The notes under the pieces are model-generated. The model was not told where the DNA came from, ran no database searches, and saw only the letters and a program-made list of their open reading frames with translations. From positions 1 through 16,619 of the forward strand of contig CBCPMX010000157.1 in NCBI GenBank assembly GCA_965120355.1: a stretch of 16,619 nt of DNA, read 5' to 3'. Numbering within the stretch: position 1 is the stretch's first letter; every line of letters starts with the position of its first letter. The translations under genes were made by a program, and so were the position numbers. Source of the DNA: CBCPMX01 sp965120355. Its GTDB lineage: Bacteria; Bacillota; Clostridia; Oscillospirales; Oscillospiraceae. Below, piece after piece: positions 1 to 6,943 of this stretch.

Positions 1-297
1 CGTGGCCGCCAGCTGCTTTTCAAAAAAGGGCAGGATCTCCTCTTCCGACTGGAACTGGCTGCCGGAGAGTTTGTCCGTCAGAAAGAACATTTCCCGTGGA
101 TAGCGCTTCACCAGCCCCTCCCGCAGGGCCGTTTCACTTTTGCCGCCCAGATAGACGTGGGCCGTGTCAAAATACCGGAATCCGGCAGACAGATACCGGT
201 CGATCATCTCATTGAACTGGGCCTGATCCACGGCGCTGTCCGCACCGCCGGTCAGGGGAAGCCGCATGCAGCCAAAGCCCAGCTTTTTCATTTTCAT
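1..297 (-). CDS. Aldo/keto reductase, N-terminal part (runs off the left edge)
   Basis: The first 99 residues of an aldo/keto reductase are visible; the gene continues beyond base 1. The protein opens MKMKKLGFGCMRLPL, the usual first strand and loop of the (beta/alpha)8 barrel in the bacterial AKR subgroup that often carries a C-terminal ferredoxin-like domain (that end is not visible here). Three members of the catalytic tetrad can be placed: Asp44 in YFDTA, Tyr49 in AHVYLGGKSE, and Lys76 in FLTDKL; the fourth (His) would lie outside. The family reduces aldehydes or ketones with NAD(P)H in the cytoplasm; the substrate cannot be told. Start ATG at 297 is preceded by GAAAGGTGG on the minus strand; an in-frame ATG at 291 is the alternative and would be 11 nt from AAAGG. 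The gene is transcribed away from the importer operon. Confidence 0.88.
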   Translation of the reverse strand, partial: MKMKKLGFGCMRLPLTGGADSAVDQAQFNEMIDRYLSAGFRYFDTAHVYLGGKSETALREGLVKRYPREMFFLTDKLSGSQFQSEEEILPFFEKQLAAT

Positions 298-320
298 AAC
301 CACCTTTCAGCTTGTCAAAA

Positions 321-380
321 AGACGGCTCCGCCGCTTTTGGATCCGTCTTCAGTATATCACATTCCGCCCGGCTCCGCCA
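321..380 (-). promoter_or_regulatory. Possible extended -10 promoter and leader hairpin of the aldo/keto reductase gene
   Basis: Read on the minus strand, TGGCGG (380-375) is followed after 17 nt by TATACT (357-352), preceded by TGA, so an extended -10 promoter with a poor -35. Downstream on the same strand, an imperfect stem (AGACGG at 321-326 pairing with CCGTCT at 344-349, extended inward) is followed by a run of T, which could act as an attenuator if transcription starts upstream of it. The hairpin begins about at the predicted start site, so both cannot be fully right. Confidence 0.4.
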
Positions 381-421
381 GGCAAAAAACACGGTGGGCC
401 GCACCGCCGGCATTCCCGGCG

Positions 422-451
422 TTGACATTGTACATTTTGCATATTTATAAT
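422..451 (+). promoter_or_regulatory. Distal sigma-A promoter (P1) facing the first importer operon
   Basis: TTGACA at 422-427 and TATAAT at 446-451 are both perfect consensus hexamers with an 18-nt spacer in AT-rich DNA. A transcript would start near 458, about 260 nt before the receptor gene. It could serve that operon as a distal promoter, or make a short leader RNA. Confidence 0.6.
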
Positions 452-543
452 TTATGAATTGCAAATTTGATGGTCAAATTCGAGATTTTTTGCTTAAATC
501 AGCTTATTTTGCATGAATTCGAAAAAAGTCCTTCAAAAAGCAA

Positions 544-572
544 TTGACAATGCCCGCCATTTCTGCTAAGAT
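544..572 (+). promoter_or_regulatory. Proximal sigma-A promoter (P2) of the first importer operon
   Basis: TTGACA at 544-549, a 17-nt spacer, then TAAGAT at 567-572. The transcript would start near 579, only some eight bases before the first leader hairpin, so that stem-loop would sit almost at the 5' end of the mRNA. Confidence 0.75.
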
Positions 573-586
573 AGCTGCATAAGACA

Positions 587-620
587 AAGGCGTTTTATCC
601 CACAGCGGATAAAACGCCTT
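587..620 (+). promoter_or_regulatory. Leader stem-loop 1 (perfect 14-bp inverted repeat)
   Basis: AAGGCGTTTTATCC (587-600), a six-base loop CACAGC, and the exact complement (607-620). There is no T-run after it, so it is not an ordinary terminator. As RNA it would be a 5'-terminal stem-loop; as DNA it could be an operator just downstream of promoter P2. It is related in sequence to the hairpin at 661-701. Confidence 0.7.
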
Positions 621-660
621 CTTGCCATTTCAGCCCTGTGCGCAATCAGGACCCATAAAA

Positions 661-701
661 CAAGGACGTTTTATCCGGAAGCTGCGGATAGGGCGTCCTT
701 G
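661..701 (+). promoter_or_regulatory. Leader stem-loop 2, related to stem-loop 1, next to the ribosome binding site
   Basis: Bases 661-677 pair with 685-701 in a 17-bp stem (three G-U pairs at 669-671/691-693) around a seven-base loop. The 5' arm repeats the first hairpin with one inserted A (666), and the 3' arm carries the matching T (696). The stem ends six bases before the GGAGG at 708-712, so folding or unfolding could affect translation of the receptor gene. Confidence 0.65.
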
Positions 702-719
702 TTTGATGGAGGCACCGCT

Positions 720-1646
720 ATGAAACTGAAAAAACTGCTTTGTATGTTCCTGTCCGCCCTGTTCCTGCTCAGCGCTCTGTCCGCCTGCGGCAGCGGCGAC
801 GCTACCGTTTCCACGGAATCTTCCGCCGAAACGTCCTCCGAAACCTCCGCCGAATCCGAAAGCGCCGGCAGCTCTTACGAGGAACAGAAGGTTCTGCGCG
901 TCGGCATGGAATGCGCCTACGCCCCCTTCAACTGGACCCAGGAAACCGCTGAGGTGGCCAACGGCGACACCGCAGTGCCCATTTACGGCACCGAATACTA
1001 CGCCTACGGCTACGACGTCATGATGGCCCAGATGCTGGCCGACTATTTGGGCTGGGAGCTGGAGATCCACAAGGTGGAATGGACGTCCATCGGTCTGGCC
1101 CTGGACAGCGGCGACTATGACTGCATCATTGCCGGCATGGGCTGGACGGAGGAGCGCGAACAGGCGTACGATTTTACAGACCCCTATTACATTCGTGAAA
1201 CTGTCGTGACCTGCAAAGCTGGCAGCGAGTTTGAGAATATCACCGGCATCTCCCAGTTTGCCGGCATGAATGTGCGGGCCACCACCCAGTTGAGTACCGT
1301 CTGGGTCAACGACCTGACGGAGATCCCCGACGTGGTCCTGGCCGGCGACTATGAAACAACCTCCGAGTGCTTTATGGCCGTAGCCAACGGCGTTGCCGAT
1401 ATCTGCGTCATCGACCGGCCCACCACCGAGTCGGCCCTTCTGACCAACGACGGGCTGGTAATTCTGGACCTGGATTCCGAGGACACCTTCTCCGATGCTT
1501 TTACAGAGGTCTGCATTGCGGTCCGCTCCGGCGACACAGAGCTGCAGACCCTGCTGCAGGATGCCCTGGACGCCCTGGAGTGGGACCAGGAGAAGATGGA
1601 TGAAATGATGAGCCTTGCCATTGAGCTGCAGCCCGCAGCCAACTGA
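720..1646 (+). CDS. Amino-acid ABC transporter substrate-binding lipoprotein (family 3)
   Basis: A 308-residue secreted receptor of a polar amino-acid importer. Residues 1-22 are a lipoprotein signal peptide (KK, then a hydrophobic stretch) ending in the lipobox LSAC with Cys23 as lipid anchor. Residues 28-53 are a Ser/Thr/Glu-rich linker. The two-lobed domain of the SBP_bac_3 type starts at VLRVGMECAYAPF (58-70); the GMGWTEER stretch (139-146) holds the Arg that in this family contacts the substrate carboxylate, followed by YDFTDPYY. The exact amino acid cannot be predicted. ATG 720 is chosen over an in-frame TTG at 699 because GGAGG (708-712) is correctly spaced from 720 and TTG 699 lies inside the leader hairpin. 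First gene of the importer operon; a hairpin follows the stop codon. Confidence 0.93.
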   Translation: MKLKKLLCMFLSALFLLSALSACGSGDATVSTESSAETSSETSAESESAGSSYEEQKVLRVGMECAYAPFNWTQETAEVANGDTAVPIYGTEYYAYGYDVMMAQMLADYLGWELEIHKVEWTSIGLALDSGDYDCIIAGMGWTEEREQAYDFTDPYYIRETVVTCKAGSEFENITGISQFAGMNVRATTQLSTVWVNDLTEIPDVVLAGDYETTSECFMAVANGVADICVIDRPTTESALLTNDGLVILDLDSEDTFSDAFTEVCIAVRSGDTELQTLLQDALDALEWDQEKMDEMMSLAIELQPAAN

Positions 1647-1696
1647 GCCGCCGTCCGGTCCCCATTTGCTCTGAGCTTTTCTGAGGATTTCCCGTT

Positions 1697-1734
1697 GAGA
1701 GATCCCTGCTTCAATGGCGAACCAGGGATCTCTT
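1697..1734 (+). terminator. Intercistronic stem-loop after the receptor gene (attenuator or weak terminator)
   Basis: AGAGATCCCTG (1698-1708) pairs with its complement (1723-1733), with one more G-U pair outside, around a 14-base loop. Only TTT follows, so termination should be partial. A hairpin here would protect the 3' end of the receptor message and lower expression of the permease and ATPase. Confidence 0.55.
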
Positions 1735-1761
1735 TCCGCAAGGAAGGAGTACTGATAGGAT

Positions 1762-2550
1762 ATGGGTCTGCTGAATTACCTCAATACTATGGAAGTGGAT
1801 GCTTCCAGCAGTTCATTGGAATGGGCGGTATTCCTCGCCCACAAATACTGGAATCTGTTTTTGGAAGGCGCCAAGATCACCCTGTATATCGCCATTGCCG
1901 GCACGCTGCTGGGCTTTGTATTGGGCTTTGTGGTGGGCGTCATTCAGAATATGCAGCTGCGTCCCGGCGACCATCTGGTCAAGCGGGCACTGATCCGAAT
2001 GCTGAAGATACTTGTGGCTGTGTACGTGGAGGTCTTCCGCGACACGCCTATGATTGTCCAGGCCATGGTCATCTACTATGGCCTGCACACCTTCGGTTTC
2101 AACATCCAGCCCATTCCCGCCGGCATTCTGGTGACGGTGCTGAACACCGGCGCTTATATGGCCGAGACGGTCCGGGCAGGCATCCACTCTGTGGATGTGG
2201 GCCAGGAGGAGGGCGGCCTGGCCATGGGGATGTCGCCGCTGATGGTCATGACCACAGTCATTCTGCCCCAGGCGTTTTTGAACATCATTCCGGAAATGGG
2301 CAACACCTTCCTGACCAACCTGAAAATGACCTCTGTGCTCAACGTCATCACTGTCAGCGAACTGTTCCTGATGGCCAAGACCGCCGGCGGCACTTATTAC
2401 AAGTATTTTGAAGCCTACCTGGTTATTGCCGTCATCTATCTGGTGCTGTGCTTCATCTTTAACCGGCTGCTTCTGCTGCTGGAGAAAAGGCTCAAAGGCA
2501 CCGGCGAATATACCCTGGCCGCCGAATACATGGAGGAGGTTGAAGCATAA
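1762..2550 (+). CDS. Amino-acid ABC transporter permease (HisM/GlnP type)
   Basis: A 262-residue inner-membrane subunit of the importer, probably acting as a homodimer because only one permease gene is present. Hydrophobic segments lie roughly at 38-62, 84-107, 118-138, 160-180 and 213-241. The FRDTP motif (92-96; FRGTP in most relatives), AYMAETVRAG (131-140) and the cytoplasmic coupling loop from about 148 to 171 ending in ILPQAF identify the family; the loop has EEGGLAMG where EAA---G is typical. The start has AGGAAGGAG some twelve bases upstream, rather far, and a closer weak AGGA. The stop codon overlaps the ATPase start by one base (TAATG). Confidence 0.93.
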   Translation: MGLLNYLNTMEVDASSSSLEWAVFLAHKYWNLFLEGAKITLYIAIAGTLLGFVLGFVVGVIQNMQLRPGDHLVKRALIRMLKILVAVYVEVFRDTPMIVQAMVIYYGLHTFGFNIQPIPAGILVTVLNTGAYMAETVRAGIHSVDVGQEEGGLAMGMSPLMVMTTVILPQAFLNIIPEMGNTFLTNLKMTSVLNVITVSELFLMAKTAGGTYYKYFEAYLVIAVIYLVLCFIFNRLLLLLEKRLKGTGEYTLAAEYMEEVEA

Positions 2551-3302
2551 TGACTGAGAAGACAAACGAGGCCGTCATCGAAATCGTAGACCTGGGCAAA
2601 ACCTTCGGCACCCACGAGGTTCTGCGAAAGATCGATATCACCATCCACCGCGGCGAGGTGGTGTGCATCATCGGCTCCTCCGGCTCCGGCAAGTCCACCC
2701 TGCTGCGCTGCGTCAACCGGCTGGAAACCCCCACCAAGGGCGAAATCCGCTTTCATGGCGAGCCTGTGGGCAACAGCCAGAAAGCCATCAACCACTACCG
2801 CTCCCAGGTGGGCATGGTATTCCAGTCCTTCAATCTGTTCAACAATATGACTGTTTTGAAGAATTGCATGGTCTGCACTCGCAAAATTCTGCACCTGTCC
2901 AAAGACGAAGCCTTCGACCGGGCCATCCGGAATCTGAAGGCTGTGGGCATGGCTCCCTATATCAATGCCAAACCGGCCCAGCTGTCCGGCGGCCAGAAGC
3001 AGCGCGTGGCCATCGCCCGCTCTCTGTGCATGGAGCCTCAGGTACTGCTGTTCGACGAACCCACCTCCGCCCTGGACCCGGAAATGGTGGGCGAAGTGCT
3101 GGGGGTCATGAAGGAGCTGGCCCGGGAGGGGCTGACCATGGTCATTGTTACCCATGAGATGGAATTTGCGCGGGACGTGTCCACCAGAACGATCTTCATG
3201 GATCAGGGCGTCATTGCGGAGGACGGTCCGCCGGAGAAACTCTTTAATCATCCCGAAAATCAGCGCACGCGGGAATTCCTGTCCAGGTACTTTGGCAATT
3301 AA
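2550..3302 (+). CDS. Amino-acid ABC transporter ATP-binding protein (GlnQ type)
   Basis: A 250-residue cytoplasmic ATPase that powers the importer. Walker A GSSGSGKST (42-50), Q-loop Gln92 in VFQSFNLF, signature LSGGQ (145-149), Walker B VLLFDE (165-170), D-loop SALD (173-176) and switch His202 in VTHEM are all intact, and the length is normal for the family. The start is translationally coupled to the permease (1-base overlap), with GGAGGAGGT at 2532-2540 inside the permease coding region. Confidence 0.95.
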   Translation: MTEKTNEAVIEIVDLGKTFGTHEVLRKIDITIHRGEVVCIIGSSGSGKSTLLRCVNRLETPTKGEIRFHGEPVGNSQKAINHYRSQVGMVFQSFNLFNNMTVLKNCMVCTRKILHLSKDEAFDRAIRNLKAVGMAPYINAKPAQLSGGQKQRVAIARSLCMEPQVLLFDEPTSALDPEMVGEVLGVMKELAREGLTMVIVTHEMEFARDVSTRTIFMDQGVIAEDGPPEKLFNHPENQRTREFLSRYFGN

Positions 3303-3331
3303 GCGGTGTGGAGAAAGGACGGTTCACAGCA

Positions 3332-3970
3332 ATGGAAAACTATGTAATCACAGTTGCCAGAGGCTTTGGCAGCGGCGGCTGCGAGGTGGCCAACAAGTTG
3401 GCTGCGTCTCTGGGCATCAAGTGCTATGAAAACGAAATCCTGACGCTGGCCTCGGAACTGAGCGGCGTGGGAGAGGCGCAATTCAACGAGGTCAATGAAA
3501 AGAAGCGCCTTGGCAGGTTCCGCAGCATCCTGAAGGGCGTTCCCAACTGGAATGTCATGCCCAAGGCGGCAGCCAAGGACTTTGTCTCAGATGACCAGCT
3601 TTTTGAATATCAGCGGCAAATCATCGAGCGGCTGGCGCAGACGGAATCCTGCGTCATCGTAGGCAAGTGCGCCGACCACATTCTGAAGGACTATCCCAAT
3701 GTGGCCAGCGTCTATATCGAAGCGCCCAGGCCCTTTTGCCGCCGGCGCATTATGGAAAAGATGCAGGTCAACGAGGACACCGCCGATACCTCCATCACGC
3801 AGACCGACCGCTACCGGGCGGAATACTATGCCTACTACACCGGGGGGAACTACTGGACCAATCCCGTCAATTATGACTTGACCCTCAACAGCGAACGGGT
3901 GGGGATCGACCGGTGCGTGGAAGTGATCCGGGCCTATTTGAAGCTGAAATTTCCCGACCTGCTTCTTTAA
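3332..3970 (+). CDS. Cytidylate kinase-like family protein
   Basis: A 212-residue protein of the cytidylate-kinase-like family common in Clostridia. It begins ENYVITVARGFGSGG; the Gly-rich GFGSGG loop (11-16) is a P-loop variant lacking the classical GKS/T. A second conserved stretch, CVIVGKCADHIL (107-118), and the Arg cluster RPFCRRRI (133-140) fit the lid region of NMP kinases. The family resembles nucleoside monophosphate kinases but its substrate is not established. It lies 29 bases after the ATPase gene and before the terminator, so it is probably cotranscribed with the importer. ATG 3332 is preferred; a GTG at 3308 is in frame, but AAAGGA (3314-3319) fits 3332 better. Confidence 0.85.
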   Translation: MENYVITVARGFGSGGCEVANKLAASLGIKCYENEILTLASELSGVGEAQFNEVNEKKRLGRFRSILKGVPNWNVMPKAAAKDFVSDDQLFEYQRQIIERLAQTESCVIVGKCADHILKDYPNVASVYIEAPRPFCRRRIMEKMQVNEDTADTSITQTDRYRAEYYAYYTGGNYWTNPVNYDLTLNSERVGIDRCVEVIRAYLKLKFPDLLL

Positions 3971-3975
3971 AAGTT

Positions 3976-4014
3976 CCGGCGCCTGGCGGTTTCCGCTGGA
4001 CGCCGGCGCTTTTT
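3976..4014 (+). terminator. Rho-independent terminator of the first importer operon
   Basis: A GC-rich stem from 3976 to 4006 (13 pairs and one C-A mismatch around a TTT loop) is followed by CGC and five T. It lies six bases after the stop codon of the kinase-like gene. Confidence 0.7.
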
Positions 4015-4145
4015 GCCTCATACGCAGCACCTGCTCTGTGTGCTTCTTCCCTCCAATGCGCCGCTGTATCCCGGCCTGATTCGCCGGACAGACGGTATTC
4101 ATCCTGCAAAGTTCACTTTGCCGTAATGATGTGTGAAATTGTATC

Positions 4146-4174
4146 TTGACAGTGTCTATAAAATCGCATACTAT
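4146..4174 (+). promoter_or_regulatory. Sigma-A promoter of the second importer operon
   Basis: TTGACA at 4146-4151, a 17-nt spacer, and TACTAT at 4169-4174 within a TA-rich tract (TATTAT and TATACT registers are also possible). Transcription would start near 4181. Confidence 0.75.
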
Positions 4175-4196
4175 TATACTATTACAAATTTACACA

Positions 4197-4215
4197 GGCC
4201 CGGCACAGCCGGGCC
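4197..4215 (+). promoter_or_regulatory. GC-rich leader hairpin of the second importer operon
   Basis: GGCCCGGC (4197-4204), loop ACA, GCCGGGCC (4208-4215): eight perfect pairs, with no T-run. It lies between the promoter and GGAGG (4231-4235) and would be near the mRNA 5' end, which suggests message stabilisation rather than termination. Confidence 0.55.
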
Positions 4216-4243
4216 ACATATCCATCGTATGGAGGAACTACCT

Positions 4244-5290
4244 ATGAAAACATCCTTATGGAAAAGACTGCTTTGTATGACTCTGGCGGCAGTCCTGCTG
4301 CTGGGCCTGGCTGCCTGCGGTTCCAGCTCCGAAACCGCCGAAACGTCCGCCGAGCCGGAGACTGTTTCGGAGACGTCCGCTGAACCGGAAGCTGCGGAGG
4401 AAACCTCTGCCGAGCCGGAAGCCGCGGAAGAGACGTCCGCTGAGCCGGAAGCCACTGACGAAACTGCCGGCAGCGAGGATCTCAAATCCAAGTGGGCCGC
4501 CCTCTCCGGCACCACGCTGCGGGTTGCCACCAGCGGCCAGCAGGCCGGCTGGAGCCAGGATGACGGCAACGGCGGCGTCGAGGGCATGGACATCGACATT
4601 ATGAACTATATCTGCGACTACTATGGCATTCAAGTGGAATGGGTAGTGGCCGATCCCACCGGCATCTGGGGCATGCTCCAGAGCGGTGAGGTGGACACCA
4701 TTGCCTGTGTCACCACCGTCAATGAGGACCGTCTGGCTGCCTACTGGTTTACCAATCCCTATGCCTGGGAGTCCTATTCTATCGTCTCCCGCACAGAGGA
4801 CGGCGTGCCGGAAGACGGCGACCTGAGCTTCTGGGATGGCAAAACCATCTGCACACCCGCAGGTTCCAACCCGGCGCTGATCCTGGAGCAGATCATTGAA
4901 GAACAGGCTGAGCAGGGCGTTACGATTTCCGCCGTCTATCCCGACTCCTCTGCGGTGCTGATCCAGAATGTGGTGAGCGGTGAGACTGACGCCGCCCTGA
5001 TGGTTACCTCCACCTGCGCCTACAAGGTCCGGGATCTGGGCTATACCGACACCCTGACCATCCAGGACATCCAGTGGACCAACATGCCGATCGTCTATGC
5101 CTGGAACCGCGTGGAAGAAAACAAGGACATCATCCTGGCCATCAATGACCTGATTGCCGAAATGCAGGCCGACGGCACCCTGTCCGACTTCTCCAACAAG
5201 TGGTTTGAGATGGACATCACCCAGCTGCCCGAGGGCGAAACTCCCTATGTGACCACCACCGGTGAAGATGCCTGGCAGAGCTACGAATAA
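4244..5290 (+). CDS. Amino-acid ABC transporter substrate-binding lipoprotein (family 3), repeat-containing linker
   Basis: A 348-residue secreted receptor. The signal peptide (KRLLCMTLAAVLLLGLAAC) ends in the lipobox LAAC with Cys25 as anchor. Residues 33-72 are four copies of a ten-residue acidic repeat, consensus ETSAEPEAAE, forming an extended spacer from the membrane. The SBP_bac_3 domain starts near TLRVAT (91-96); VTTVNEDR (156-163) carries the carboxylate-binding Arg, then WFTNPYAW. Its ligand is not clear, and it is only distantly similar to the receptor at 720-1646. ATG 4244 has GGAGG at 4231-4235; the frame is open further upstream but the promoter lies there. First gene of the second importer operon, followed by a strong hairpin. 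Confidence 0.92.
   Translation: MKTSLWKRLLCMTLAAVLLLGLAACGSSSETAETSAEPETVSETSAEPEAAEETSAEPEAAEETSAEPEATDETAGSEDLKSKWAALSGTTLRVATSGQQAGWSQDDGNGGVEGMDIDIMNYICDYYGIQVEWVVADPTGIWGMLQSGEVDTIACVTTVNEDRLAAYWFTNPYAWESYSIVSRTEDGVPEDGDLSFWDGKTICTPAGSNPALILEQIIEEQAEQGVTISAVYPDSSAVLIQNVVSGETDAALMVTSTCAYKVRDLGYTDTLTIQDIQWTNMPIVYAWNRVEENKDIILAINDLIAEMQADGTLSDFSNKWFEMDITQLPEGETPYVTTTGEDAWQSYE
4340..4459 (+). repeat. Four 30-bp tandem repeats coding the receptor linker
   Basis: Four in-frame 30-bp units beginning at 4340, 4370, 4400 and 4430 each encode ETSAEPE followed by three variable residues. The units differ at several positions, mostly silent, so they are not a fresh duplication. Confidence 0.9.
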
Positions 5291-5303
5291 ATGCATCCAC
5301 ATC

Positions 5304-5340
5304 CAGGAAGGCCGGAGGCTTGCTGCCTCCGGCCTTCTTG
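5304..5340 (+). terminator. Intercistronic stem-loop after the second receptor gene
   Basis: AAGGCCGGAGGC (5308-5319) pairs perfectly with 5325-5336 around a five-base loop, and four more outer pairs extend it to 5304-5340. The T-run is poor (TTCTTG lies inside the outer stem), so it should act as a partial terminator or as protection of the receptor message's 3' end, the same arrangement as in the first importer operon. Confidence 0.6.
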
Positions 5341-5408
5341 AAAAAACGTTCTGATCCGGCGGACGCACCTGCCGTCCGGAAATTCCGGTAAGAAAGGAGA
5401 GCTGCTGC

Positions 5409-6077
5409 GTGTATAAGTTTGCGCCGCAATACTTCTTCGAGGCCTTCGCCCCCATCCTGGCCTGTCTGAAAACGACCATGCTGGTGACCTTTGCCTCATT
5501 CCTGCTGGCCTTTGCCCTGGCCATTGTACTGGCCGTCATCGGCCAAATCAAAAACCGGGGCGTTCAGGTTGTGCTGAAAGTCTGGCTGTCTCTGTTCCGG
5601 GGAACGCCGCTGATTGCGCAGCTGTTTCTGTTCGTCTATGGCGTGTTTCCGTTGATTCCCGGCCTGTCGGAACTGTCTCTGACCGCCAAGGCCATCTTCT
5701 GCCTGGCCCTCAGCTACTCTGCATTCATGGCAGAAACGATTCGGGGCGCGATTTTGTCCGTGGACAAGGGGCAGATGGAAGCCTGCATCACCTGCGGCAT
5801 GACCACGCTGCAGAGCTATACCCACGTGGTGCTGCCCCAGGCATTCCGGCTGGCCATTCCGTCGCTGATGAACAACTTCATCGAATGCTTCAAGGGCTCG
5901 GCCATGTGCTCTGTGGTGGGCGTCATGGACATGATGCTGGAGGCGAAAATGCTGGCCAACAAGTCCTACCGATTTATGGAGGTCTATCTGTGCGTACTGA
6001 TCCTCTACTGGGTTCTGAACATGATCTTCGTAGCCATCCAGCGCGTGATCGAACAGAAGGCCAACGCCAAATATTAA
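5409..6077 (+). CDS. Amino-acid ABC transporter permease (HisM/GlnP type)
   Basis: A 222-residue inner-membrane subunit, close to the usual family length. Hydrophobic segments are at about 14-46, 56-80, 93-110, 135-155 and 190-212. FRGTPLIAQ (63-71), AFMAETIRGAILSVDKGQ (105-122) and the coupling loop EACITCGMTTLQ ending in VLPQAFR (124-147) place it in the HisM/GlnP family. The start is GTG, supported by AAAGGAGA (5393-5400) eight bases upstream; no ATG lies nearby in frame. Together with the receptor before it and the ATPase after it, it forms a complete importer, presumably with a permease homodimer. Confidence 0.93.
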   Translation: MYKFAPQYFFEAFAPILACLKTTMLVTFASFLLAFALAIVLAVIGQIKNRGVQVVLKVWLSLFRGTPLIAQLFLFVYGVFPLIPGLSELSLTAKAIFCLALSYSAFMAETIRGAILSVDKGQMEACITCGMTTLQSYTHVVLPQAFRLAIPSLMNNFIECFKGSAMCSVVGVMDMMLEAKMLANKSYRFMEVYLCVLILYWVLNMIFVAIQRVIEQKANAKY

Positions 6078-6090
6078 AGGAGATGCGGCC

Positions 6091-6837
6091 ATGATTCAAT
6101 ACGAAAATGTCCACAAAGTGTTCGGCACGATGGAGGTGCTCAAAGGCATCGATTTTGAGATCGGCACCGGCGAGGTGGTCTGCATTCTGGGGCCCTCCGG
6201 TTCCGGGAAGACCACGCTGCTGCGGTGCACCAACTTTTTGGAGACACCCACAAAAGGCCGCATCACCGTAGGCGATGTGACGCTGGACGCAGAGCACCAC
6301 ACAAAAAAAGAGGTGCAGGCAATCCGACAGCTGAGCACCATGGTATTCCAGAACTACAACCTCTTCCGCAACAAGACTGCCCTGCAGAACATCACCACCC
6401 CGCTGACGGTGGCCCAGAAAAAAACCAAAGCCGAAGCCAGGGAGATTGCCGAACACTATCTGAATGTAGTGGGCATGGGGGATCGGATGGACTATTACCC
6501 TTCCCAGCTGTCCGGCGGCCAGCAGCAGCGGGTGGGCATCGCCCGCGCCCTGTCGCTGCAGCCTCACGCCATTTTGTTCGACGAACCCACGGCGGCCCTG
6601 GATCCGGAGCTGGTCAGCGAGGTACTTAACGTCATGAAGGACGTGGCCCGCACCGGCATCACCATGGCAGTGGTCACCCATGAGATGGGCTTTGCTCGGG
6701 AGGTGGCCGACCGGGTGGTATTTATGGACGGCGGCGTCGTGGTAGAACAGGGACCGCCCGCCCAGGTCTTTGACCATCCGGTCAATCCGCGGACCCAGCA
6801 GTTCCTGCGGGCCGTGGCAAAAGACGCGCAGGCGTAG
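6091..6837 (+). CDS. Amino-acid ABC transporter ATP-binding protein (GlnQ type)
   Basis: A 248-residue cytoplasmic ATPase of the second importer. Walker A GPSGSGKTT (34-42), Q-loop Gln87 in VFQNYNLF, signature LSGGQ (140-144), Walker B ILFDE (161-165) and His197 in VTHEMGF are intact. The Shine-Dalgarno AAAGGAG (6076-6082) overlaps the permease stop codon, so the two are translated together. It resembles the ATPase at 2550-3302 in every motif but differs throughout, so the operons are old paralogues rather than a recent duplication. No clear terminator follows before the next gene. Confidence 0.95.
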   Translation: MIQYENVHKVFGTMEVLKGIDFEIGTGEVVCILGPSGSGKTTLLRCTNFLETPTKGRITVGDVTLDAEHHTKKEVQAIRQLSTMVFQNYNLFRNKTALQNITTPLTVAQKKTKAEAREIAEHYLNVVGMGDRMDYYPSQLSGGQQQRVGIARALSLQPHAILFDEPTAALDPELVSEVLNVMKDVARTGITMAVVTHEMGFAREVADRVVFMDGGVVVEQGPPAQVFDHPVNPRTQQFLRAVAKDAQA

Positions 6838-6943
6838 TGCAAACGCCTCCTGACGCATCTCTTGGAGCATGCAGCGCCGTCAGAAGCACTGGCCAAAGCA
6901 GGGCGCGTGCGGGGCACATTCCGTGATGAACCGGAGGGATTTT

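Larger units (their letters stand above)
298..719. other. Divergent intergenic control region, no gene
   Basis: The 422 bases between the two divergent start codons hold no credible coding region. The part from about 430 to 545 is strikingly AT-rich compared with its surroundings. It contains two rightward sigma-A promoters, a small AT hairpin (AATTTGA-tgg-TCAAATT, 464-480, followed after five bases by TTTTTT) and two larger hairpins at 587-620 and 661-701. The leftward promoter of the reductase lies in the first 80 bases. Confidence 0.6.

Noticed and set aside
4340..4459. CRISPR-like array suggested by regularly spaced 30-bp repeats
   Set aside because: The units are contiguous, in frame and encode a protein linker; there are no spacers.
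4256..5551. A 431-codon minus-strand open frame opposite the second receptor and permease
   Set aside because: The plus-strand frames encode clear binding-protein and permease motifs; the antisense product is compositionally biased and resembles nothing known.
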